Part shown: in pieces, positions 8,057 through 12,615 of the stretch
Position numbering within the stretch: the first letter of the stretch is position 1
Layout: every line of letters starts with the position of its first letter
NCBI GenBank assembly: GCA_964602455.1
Contig: CAZRRG010000065.1
Coordinates: 1-12,615 of the forward strand
Source: JBBDIP01 sp964602455
GTDB lineage: Bacteria > Bacillota > Sulfobacillia > Fermentithermobacillales > Fermentithermobacillaceae
Direction of reading: 5' to 3'
Length of the DNA stretch: 12,615 nt
Program-made: the position numbers and the translations under genes
Notes under the pieces: generated by a model
What the model saw: only the letters and a program-made list of their open reading frames with translations
What the model was told of the DNA's origin: nothing
Databases searched by the model: none

Positions 8057-8545
8057 TCATTTCTTACCGGCAAATACTGCCCGGCCCAGCAAAACTACAC
8101 CGGCAATAACAACCGCGACCCCGTACGGAGACTTTGCCAGTAGCATGGCGTCGCCGACCTTAGGGATCCGGAAGACCACTCTCCCCTCTATGCTGGACAG
8201 CGGAATCGAACCGTCCGCCACGTTGTTGGCATCGCCCTTCACTACCGCCTCGTTGTCATCTAGCTCGACTATCCGGTGGGTGACAATGCTCCGCCCGGAG
8301 TTGTAGGTGACGATGTCGTTCACGCTGTACTGGGTCTGCTCTCGGATGATGATCAGGTCCCCGACATTGACTACCGGTTGCATGCTGCCAGACGCGACCG
8401 CAAGCGCCGCAAATCCAAAGACCTTAGGAAGCGCTTTCCTGAAGATCAGCCTTGCGGCCAAGATGTATATGTTCCCGGCAAGCAGCAGACACAGGATCGC
8501 CGCCACCGATACGGTAAGCACTCGTCGCACACCTACGGTCCTCAC
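8057..8545 (-). CDS. SipW-type signal peptidase I (second copy)
   Basis: This 162-residue membrane protein is of the S26B (ER/archaeal/SipW) class. Residues 8-32 form an N-terminal membrane helix. The nucleophile is Ser54 in ASGSMQP, the general base is His90 in IVTHRIV (where ordinary bacterial enzymes have Lys), and Asp105 and Asp111 lie in KGDANNVAD. A second helix spans about 136-157 and the protein ends in GKK. The family removes signal peptides outside the cytoplasm and in Bacillus is needed for TasA maturation. The start GTG (8545) overlaps the TGA of the preceding gene, which suggests translational coupling. A GTG at 8530 with GAGG upstream is an alternative start. Being between the chimera and the short TasA-like gene, it probably serves the substrates encoded in this operon. 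Confidence 0.9.
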   Translation of the reverse strand: MRTVGVRRVLTVSVAAILCLLLAGNIYILAARLIFRKALPKVFGFAALAVASGSMQPVVNVGDLIIIREQTQYSVNDIVTYNSGRSIVTHRIVELDDNEAVVKGDANNVADGSIPLSSIEGRVVFRIPKVGDAMLLAKSPYGVAVVIAGVVLLGRAVFAGKK

Positions 8546-9603
8546 TTGTACCAGGCACTAATGGTGATGTTCAGCACGTACACCGGACTCGACCCCTGAG
8601 TGCCTATCGCTGTGTCGGTCCGGTCGTCGGTCGTTACCCACTTCCACTCCAGCGTGAAGTAGTGGGTGCCGCCCGGCTCAATGGTGATGTTCCCGGACGA
8701 GACAGCGCTCGCTTCCCGCCACGTGGAATCCACTCTGTAATCCGGTCCGGGTGTCCCTGTCCCCAGTCTGTACCGCATGGGGAGTTTGGGATGGTTCTGA
8801 TCCGACTCCTCGAGCTTGATGGTGTACTCAACAGTCTGGGAGTCCGGATTCTCGATCTTGAACACATACTGGCCGGCGGCTCCAGGCGCGATGACCGCTT
8901 GGCCGCCTATGGTTGTGACCCCGGTGGTGCCAGGCCTTGGGGCAAAGATGTCCACGGACGTGCCAACCGTCCACTCCAGCCCAGGTTGGTATTGATCTGA
9001 TACGGCAAGGGAGGGACGCGTCCCGGCGTCTGGCGGGATATCGGGTCCGCCGGGCGTGTCGGGCCCGGAAGGTGTGTCTGGCCCAGAGGGCGTATCAGGC
9101 GGCACATCTGTACCGGGGAGTTCGCCCTGCCCGGGCACCTCTGTGGACCCGGTAGGCTCCGTGATATCCGGCAGATCACCCAGATCCGGCAGATCGTCCG
9201 GGTCCTGCGGATCGCCCCGGTCCGGAGGATCGCCTTCGCGCCTCACGACATCCGCGTCCGTAAAGTGGATCTGCTCGCCTTCGATCCTGAGCGAGATCCT
9301 GATCTCAATCACATTCAGGGACACCTGGACCAGATACTCGCCTGAGTCCAGCCTGATGATGTCAATATCCTTCCCCTGAGATACCTTCTCGACACTGACG
9401 GAAACCGACGCCAGCACCTTGTTGTCCTGAATGGCGCTTATGGTATGGTTGCCGACCGGAACATCCTCGAATGAGAAATAACCTTCACCGTCAGTCGTGG
9501 TGTACCTGGGATTGCTCCGGAGTTCCACCAGGCCGTTTCTGTATGGCTCTCCGTTTGAGTAGATGATACGTCCTCTTACGTCGACCTTCTGTTGAGCGAC
9601 CAC
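8542..9603 (-). CDS. Carboxypeptidase-regulatory-like domain fused to TasA-like domain (body of a frame-broken gene)
   Basis: As read from GTG 9603 this is 353 residues with no signal peptide and no ribosome site. The same frame is open up to the A-run at 9720-9728, and the true start is probably ATG 9812 in another frame (see the 9708-9812 entry), giving about 423 residues. Residues 7-75 form a carboxypeptidase-regulatory-like beta domain (VRGRIIYSNGEPY, TTTDGEGYFSFEDVPVG). Residues 123-200 are an acidic then Pro-rich linker with GPDTPS repeats. Residues 209-353 form a TasA-like domain: VDIF, IAPGAAGQYVFKIEN, LPMRYRL, EWKW and DTAIG. The same landmarks (FDIF, IAPGTTGSFGLTLEN, NWTWAF, DTALG) occur in the TasA-like protein at 9901. 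A secreted or membrane-tethered accessory of the fibre is likely: the regulatory-like domain could bind wall or carbohydrate while the TasA-like domain docks to the fibre. It precedes and overlaps signal peptidase 2. Confidence 0.8.
   Translation of the reverse strand: MVAQQKVDVRGRIIYSNGEPYRNGLVELRSNPRYTTTDGEGYFSFEDVPVGNHTISAIQDNKVLASVSVSVEKVSQGKDIDIIRLDSGEYLVQVSLNVIEIRISLRIEGEQIHFTDADVVRREGDPPDRGDPQDPDDLPDLGDLPDITEPTGSTEVPGQGELPGTDVPPDTPSGPDTPSGPDTPGGPDIPPDAGTRPSLAVSDQYQPGLEWTVGTSVDIFAPRPGTTGVTTIGGQAVIAPGAAGQYVFKIENPDSQTVEYTIKLEESDQNHPKLPMRYRLGTGTPGPDYRVDSTWREASAVSSGNITIEPGGTHYFTLEWKWVTTDDRTDTAIGTQGSSPVYVLNITISAWYK
9025..9100. repeat. GPDTPS-type linker repeats
   Basis: Tandem 18-bp-like units encode GPDTPS, GPDTPS, GPDTPG and GPDIPP in the chimera gene. 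They form a flexible Pro-rich spacer between its two folded domains. Units are degenerate, and expansion or contraction would stay in frame. Confidence 0.6.
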
Positions 9604-9707
9604 CGTCTCGGCCGGCCGGCGCGCAAGAGAGACGAGGATCGTATCTACAAGGCTCGAGGAATAGACTGTTCCGTGGTTCGTCCGCTCAATGACAACCGTA
9701 ACCAGGC

Positions 9708-9812
9708 TTAGAGATATAGAAAAAAAAACAGAAGCAGAAGGAGGCGCCTCAATGCGGAGGAGCCGTCATGAACACTCGTCAGAGACTCGTGCTCCGCGGA
9801 TACTCTCTTCAT
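9708..9812 (-). CDS. Signal-segment ORF of the chimera, ending just after the T9 slippage run
   Basis: ATG 9812 has a near-perfect ribosome site (AAAGGAGG, 9822-9829) nine bases upstream. The frame encodes 34 residues beginning MKRVSAEHESLTSVHDGSS and then a signal-like LRRLLLLLFFF, and stops at TAA 9708-9710. The FFF is encoded by nine T on the coding strand (9720-9728). Moving to the -1 frame at this run (or adding one T) continues as SISLSLVTVVIERTNHGT and runs without a stop into the carboxypeptidase-regulatory/TasA-like body. So one gene is split between a strong start plus first half of a membrane segment, and the second half plus body. Explanations are transcriptional slippage, ribosomal -1 shift, phase variation, or an error in a homopolymer. 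I consider it one gene with the 8542 CDS. Confidence 0.75.
   Translation of the reverse strand: MKRVSAEHESLTSVHDGSSALRRLLLLLFFFLYL
9720..9728. repeat. Homopolymer A9 (T9 on the coding strand) at the frame switch
   Basis: This is a run of nine A on the plus strand, lying exactly where the two frames of the chimera gene must join. Ten T would fuse the frames, and nine leave them apart. It is the longest homopolymer I noticed in the window. Confidence 0.9.
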
Positions 9813-9821
9813 TATGAAACG

Positions 9822-9829
9822 CCTCCTTT
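9822..9829 (-). promoter_or_regulatory. Ribosome binding site deciding the start of the chimera
   Basis: AAAGGAGG on the minus strand lies nine bases before ATG 9812. It is the best ribosome site in the window and argues that 9812, not GTG 9603, is where translation starts. Confidence 0.8.
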
Positions 9830-9900
9830 CGTTGTCGTCATGTCAAGCAACTTGTACAACCGAGCACTCTACTTGAACCCGGGCGTTTGCGAACAATGAC

Positions 9901-10566
9901 CTAGTTCGACTGCTCGACGTTCACCTTGACATCAAGTCTCACAGTGGCTGTTCCGCCAACGCCAAGGGCGGTGTCCGTTTCATCGGACTGCTCGGCGCCT
10001 GCAGACTCAAACGCCCATGTCCAGTTCACGGTCACTGTCTTTGTGTTGGCGACGGTTCCGTTGGTTGCCTCAAGGACCCCTGTCTCAGCGGCCATTGCAG
10101 CCTTAAACGCATCCATATCAGCATACTCGCCGCCCGTGTACAGGCCGGTCAACACGCTAGAGTACCTCTGGGAGTCTTCCCCGATCGTGTAGTAGATGGG
10201 CACATTGCCCGCGTTGGTCTCTTCGAACTCGAAACTGGCCGTGACGTCGACTTCACTCAGGTTCTCCAGGGTGAGGCCGAAACTTCCGGTGGTTCCCGGC
10301 GCTATGAAGGTGCCGCCCTGGCCATTGTCATACAGTCCATCATCAGTGGTTGAGAAAATATCGAACGTAGCTGCTCCAACCGACTGACTCCCTACAACGG
10401 CGCCGGTCTTGTCCTTCAAGTTGAAGGCAAACTTGGCCACGCGCACCGTGTCCGAACCGCTGACCGCCGATGCGTACTTCGCATAGGTCCCCGAAACCAA
10501 AGCGCTGCTGATAAGGGTCAGCATGATTGCCAGCCCCGCCAGCCTTACCAAAACATCCTTCCTCAT
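9901..10566 (-). CDS. TasA/CalY-like fibre-forming protein
   Basis: This protein has 221 residues from ATG 10566, with AAGGAG eight bases upstream; an upstream in-frame start at 10632 overlaps the previous gene and is unlikely. Residues 5-26 are the signal core, then GTYAKYASAVSGSDTVRVAKF. Cleavage is probably near Ala29, as in SipW substrates, leaving an N-terminal strand. The body has FDIF, IAPGTTGSFGLTLENLSEVDV, a mostly beta middle with a helical insert (about 150-165, MDAFKAAMAAETG), then NWTWAF and DTALG and a final strand VRLDVKVNVEQS. In Bacillus TasA these landmarks belong to a jelly-roll subunit that polymerises by passing its N-terminal strand to the next subunit, forming matrix fibres. 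This is the best candidate for the major subunit here. The gene lies 62 bases after signal peptidase 1, its presumed processing enzyme. CalY/camelysin naming is an alternative; protease activity is not implied. Confidence 0.85.
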   Translation of the reverse strand: MRKDVLVRLAGLAIMLTLISSALVSGTYAKYASAVSGSDTVRVAKFAFNLKDKTGAVVGSQSVGAATFDIFSTTDDGLYDNGQGGTFIAPGTTGSFGLTLENLSEVDVTASFEFEETNAGNVPIYYTIGEDSQRYSSVLTGLYTGGEYADMDAFKAAMAAETGVLEATNGTVANTKTVTVNWTWAFESAGAEQSDETDTALGVGGTATVRLDVKVNVEQSN

Positions 10567-10628
10567 GTGTCCCACTCCTTGTCCTCTCCGCTGTACTTCA
10601 TGAAACAGATGCGATACCTGAATGGCAA

Positions 10629-11282
10629 TCATTCAGGTTTGTCGTTGGTACGGTCCAGGTCGTCCGCGCCTTGGCCGATCTGCCGGCGCATCCTTTCGAG
10701 CTCTCTTTCGAGAGCATAGGTCCGCTCTTCTCTCTCACGGTCGACCCTCTTGCGTCGTACCGTTTCGTAGGCGACGAACAGGATGAGCGGAAGGGCTATG
10801 ACCAGGGTCATACCCACAGGCGTCTGGATGAACATCGCCGCCCTGCCAAGTCCCGGTATGCCGAGGAGGTATACTCCCTCGACCATTTCCGGCCTTACTA
10901 GAAGCGGGTCCGCGACGTTGTTGTTGTCTCCCTTGGTCCTGAACCGCTTGGCGTCGCCTTCGTTCATGACCTCGACAATCCTGTGGGTTACAACGGAAGT
11001 CCCTTCCCGGAAAGCAATTACGTCACCTTGCTCTAGTTTTTCCACATCCACCTCCTTCACAAGGACCAAATCGCCAGAGCTAATCGTCGGAAGCATGGAA
11101 TCCGATAGAACAATGAACGGTTTGTAACCCAGGAAACCCGGCACCTCGTCGGGATGGAGAAAAGACCCGATGATGATGGTCAGGTTTGCGACGATGATAG
11201 GCAGCAAGAGGATACAGATGACCAGCGCGACCCTACTTAGAGATTTGTTAGATTCTCTATCCTTCATCGAAGGCGTTCCCAC
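10629..11282 (-). CDS. SipW-type signal peptidase I (first copy) with long cytosolic tail
   Basis: This is a 217-residue protein starting at GTG 11282, with GAGGAG (11291-11296) eight bases upstream; ATG 11267 is an alternative with no ribosome site. A membrane helix at 17-40 is followed by the catalytic Ser62 in VLSDSMLPTI, His100 in VVTHRIV, and Asp119 and Asp125 in KGDNNNVAD, then a second helix at about 156-173. This is the Ser/His S26B type, not the Ser/Lys bacterial LepB type. After the second helix the protein has about 44 charged residues (RRKRVDREREERTYALERE and onward) that look like a short coiled coil, absent from the second copy. It is the first gene of the fibre operon, directly before the TasA-like subunit, so it probably cleaves that subunit. 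The tail might dimerise it or hold an assembly partner; that is inference. Confidence 0.9.
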   Translation of the reverse strand: MGTPSMKDRESNKSLSRVALVICILLLPIIVANLTIIIGSFLHPDEVPGFLGYKPFIVLSDSMLPTISSGDLVLVKEVDVEKLEQGDVIAFREGTSVVTHRIVEVMNEGDAKRFRTKGDNNNVADPLLVRPEMVEGVYLLGIPGLGRAAMFIQTPVGMTLVIALPLILFVAYETVRRKRVDREREERTYALERELERMRRQIGQGADDLDRTNDKPE

Positions 11283-11304
11283 GTTTCCCGCTCCTCAAAT
11301 CCAA

Positions 11305-11393
11305 CCCGTGAAAGCATGCCAAAGACACGGCTTCCGGCTCAACTTTCGGGCTGAGCCAGTTACACAGATACCGCATTGCTTGGTCTTTGGGCA
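11305..11393 (-). promoter_or_regulatory. Candidate structured 5' leader RNA of the fibre operon (pseudoknot-like)
   Basis: Reading the minus strand, CCAAAGAC (11390-11383) is complementary to GTCTTTGG (11326-11319) and can close a domain. Inside it CTGGCTCA (11359-11352) pairs with TGAGCCGG (11341-11334), including U-G wobbles that would be mismatches on the plus strand. The hairpin loop CCCGAAAG (11350-11343) can pair with CTTTCACGGG (11314-11305) with a two-base bulge, giving a pseudoknot that ends eight bases before the GAGGAG ribosome site of signal peptidase 1. The layout is typical of translation-controlling riboswitches or protein-binding leaders. I could not match it to a known class; the conserved bases of the c-di-GMP-I and cobalamin riboswitches are not evident. 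Strand and function are inferred from pairing and position. Confidence 0.5.
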
Positions 11394-11523
11394 CGAAAAC
11401 GGTATAGGTCCTAGGTTTCGACTAGAAAAGATTCTTGCCGCCGTCTGACCACTGGCCTGTGTGATCATACGGGAAACGCTGGGACAATACAGTCATGTAT
11501 ATATCAACTCTCATTAAAATACT

Positions 11524-11541
11524 GGTAAAGGCATCTTTACC
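11524..11541. promoter_or_regulatory. Palindrome upstream of the response regulator
   Basis: GGTAAAG and CTTTACC form perfect 7-bp inverted arms around GCAT, 55 bases before the preferred TTG start of the regulator. It could be an operator (possibly autoregulatory) or a short hairpin in the leader. With the upstream ATG start (11495) it would be coding, which argues for the later start. Confidence 0.45.
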
Positions 11542-11596
11542 GCTGCAGGAACTACAGTACATCAGGCAGAATATACCGTCGGGCGAGGTGGGCGGT

Positions 11597-12307
11597 TTGG
11601 CCGGCGAGCGAGTCTTGATCGTAGACGACGAACCGGAAATCAGCCAGCTGTTGAGTCTCTACCTTACGAAAGAAGGGTACGAGGTCACCTGTGTGACCGA
11701 TGGCTCGGCTGCTATCGATACGGTGCGTCGAGAAAAGATAAGTTTCATCATACTGGATGTACTTCTGCCGGGTCTTGACGGCATCGAGGTGTGCACGGAG
11801 CTCCGAAAATTGACAGATGTCCCCATCGTTTTCCTGAGCTGCAGAGATGAGGACATCGACAAGGTGATGGGCCTGGTCGCCGGCGGCGACGACTACATCA
11901 CCAAGCCCTTCAGCCCTCGTGAACTGGTGGCGCGAGTGAAAGCGCACCTCCGTCGCTACCGCATGGTGAGCGCAGCAAGAGAGCAGGGACGACCGTCGAC
12001 GATCCGCTACGAAGGCCTCGAGATCGACCTCGACAGCTGCGAGGTCAAGGTCAGAGGCGAAGTGGTCTACCTGTCTCACAAGGAGTTCGAACTGCTGTCG
12101 CTCCTGGCACAGAACCCCGATAAGGTATTCTCCGCGGATGACCTGTTTGAGAAGCTGTGGAAGATGCAGAGCTTCGGCGATATCCGCACAGTCATGGTGC
12201 ACATCTCAAATCTCAGAAAGAAGATCGAGCGTAACCCAGCTGCGCCCGAGTACATCCTCACTGTTCGCGGCGCCGGCTACAAGTTTAACGGGAGCCTGGC
12301 GATATAG
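11597..12307 (+). CDS. OmpR/PhoB-family response regulator
   Basis: This is a 236-residue two-component regulator. The receiver domain (residues 4-120) has the acidic pocket Asp10-Asp11, the phospho-acceptor Asp54 in IILDVLLPG, Ser81 and Lys103 in ITKPFSP. The C-terminal winged-helix DNA-binding domain (about 135-233) shows the usual LSHKEFELLSLLAQNPDKVF, the TVMVHISNLRKKIE recognition-helix region and the VRGAGYKF wing. The preferred start is TTG 11597, because MAGERVLIVDDE is the standard beginning of this family and GAGGTG lies six bases before it. The reading frame is open back to ATG 11495, which would add 34 unlikely residues and has no ribosome site. It is followed after 17 bases by a membrane sensor gene and is divergent from the fibre operon, which it may control. 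Confidence 0.9.
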   Translation: MAGERVLIVDDEPEISQLLSLYLTKEGYEVTCVTDGSAAIDTVRREKISFIILDVLLPGLDGIEVCTELRKLTDVPIVFLSCRDEDIDKVMGLVAGGDDYITKPFSPRELVARVKAHLRRYRMVSAAREQGRPSTIRYEGLEIDLDSCEVKVRGEVVYLSHKEFELLSLLAQNPDKVFSADDLFEKLWKMQSFGDIRTVMVHISNLRKKIERNPAAPEYILTVRGAGYKFNGSLAI

Positions 12308-12324
12308 GTGGCAGGGAGACTGCC

Positions 12325-12615
12325 GTGAAGACAAGACTGCAGTTCCTCCCCCTCGCGATCACGATTCTTGCGATGGCGCTCATGGTCCTCGTGGCAACAG
12401 AGGCGTGGACTCGTACGGTTTCGCCCAGCGACCTCTCTCCCATCGCGGTTAACGGTGTACTGGACCTGCGGAACTGGGATGGTCTCACCGATGGCGTCCT
12501 CCACATCCGGGGAGATTGGGAGTTCTACTGGAACGCCTTGTTTTCACCATCTGACCTCCTCGCCGGCGCGCCCGGAATATCCGGGTATTCGGACGTAGGT
12601 TTCTGGAACGATTAC
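12325..12615 (+). CDS. 7TMR-DISM-type membrane sensor, probably histidine kinase (N-terminal part only)
   Basis: The first 97 codons are present, starting at GTG 12325 with GGGAG upstream; the gene runs off the right edge. Residues 6-25 form a signal anchor helix. The outside part has NGVLDLRNWDG and then IRGDWEFYWNALFSPSDLL (61-79). This LDL-x-x-W and G-x-WEFYW-x-x-L pattern is typical of the sugar-binding-like sensor domain that precedes the seven-helix 7TMR-DISM unit in many bacterial histidine kinases and diguanylate cyclases. The close coupling to an OmpR-type regulator makes a histidine kinase more likely than a cyclase, but the signalling domain is not in view. Confidence 0.7.
   Translation, partial: MKTRLQFLPLAITILAMALMVLVATEAWTRTVSPSDLSPIAVNGVLDLRNWDGLTDGVLHIRGDWEFYWNALFSPSDLLAGAPGISGYSDVGFWNDY

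Larger units (their letters stand above)
11283..11596. other. Divergent intergenic region (about 314 bp)
   Basis: This non-coding interval separates the fibre operon (minus) from the regulator/sensor genes (plus). It holds the structured-leader candidate (11305-11393), an 18-bp palindrome (11524-11541) and presumably both promoters. I could not find convincing -35/-10 pairs on either strand; TAAAAT at 11515-11520 is a weak -10 candidate for the plus strand. Small ORFs overlapping it look like chance. Confidence 0.6.

Noticed and set aside
7501..8073. Longer form of the short TasA-like protein from TTG 8073
   Set aside because: It overlaps the end of the signal peptidase gene, lacks a ribosome site, and would add a charged stretch before an already complete signal segment at ATG 8040.
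8907..9179. Collagen-like or proline-rich minus-strand frame
   Set aside because: It is an out-of-frame reading of the linker repeats in the chimera gene.
9768..9899. 43-residue plus-strand ORF with GGAGGAG before its ATG
   Set aside because: It overlaps, on the opposite strand, the well-supported start, signal segment and ribosome site of the chimera. The composition is unremarkable and I recognise no family; chance is more likely.
11305..11393. Assignment of the leader to the c-di-GMP-I or cobalamin riboswitch
   Set aside because: The GCAAAGCC-type core and the B12-box pattern are not visible; the pairing layout also differs, so I left it unassigned.
11552..12202. 216-residue minus-strand frame
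   Set aside because: It is antisense to the response regulator with its full set of catalytic residues.

Overview
The window looks like a chromosomal segment of a Gram-positive-type bacterium, most likely a GC-rich member of the Bacillota (Firmicutes). The reasons are strong GGAGG-type ribosome sites with frequent GTG and TTG starts, SipW-type (Ser/His) signal peptidases beside TasA/CalY-like fibre proteins, a YqeM-like methyltransferase and an OmpR-type regulator. The genus cannot be named from the sequence.

Layout. At 1-336 (minus) is the N-terminal part of an M24-family Xaa-Pro peptidase, cut by the window edge, and at 421-1188 (minus) a small SAM-dependent methyltransferase. From 11282 down to 1276 (minus) runs a compact six-gene block that appears to be a secreted-fibre or biofilm-matrix operon. 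In transcription order it holds: SipW-type signal peptidase 1; a TasA-like protein; a carboxypeptidase-regulatory-like/TasA-like chimera whose reading frame is broken at a 9-base homopolymer; SipW-type signal peptidase 2; a second, shorter TasA-like protein; and a 2062-residue surface protein of about 21 Ig-like modules with an acidic proline-rich tail. Divergently (plus strand) lie an OmpR/PhoB response regulator (11597-12307) and the start of a 7TMR-DISM-type membrane sensor (12325 to the window end).

How it may work together (inference). The two signal peptidases would mature the TasA-like subunits. Three products (the two TasA-like proteins and the giant protein) share the N-terminal pattern expected of SipW substrates: a hydrophobic signal, then an AKY-like site, then a V-x-R-A/V-A-x-F strand. 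In TasA fibres the mature N-terminus is the donor strand that links subunits, so the giant Ig-like protein may join the same fibre as a tip, base or cross-linker. The divergent regulator and sensor are candidate controllers.

Most interesting points: (1) the chimera has an excellent ribosome site and ATG at 9812, but its signal segment and its body are in different frames joined at a run of nine T (coding strand), suggesting slippage, phase variation or a sequencing error; (2) the 5' leader of the operon (about 11305-11393) can fold into a closing stem plus a hairpin whose loop pairs with sequence just before the ribosome site, a riboswitch-like layout I could not assign to a known class; (3) an exact 1104-bp in-frame tandem duplication lies inside the giant gene; (4) its modules follow a four-module super-repeat with a distinct Trp-rich module at every fourth place.
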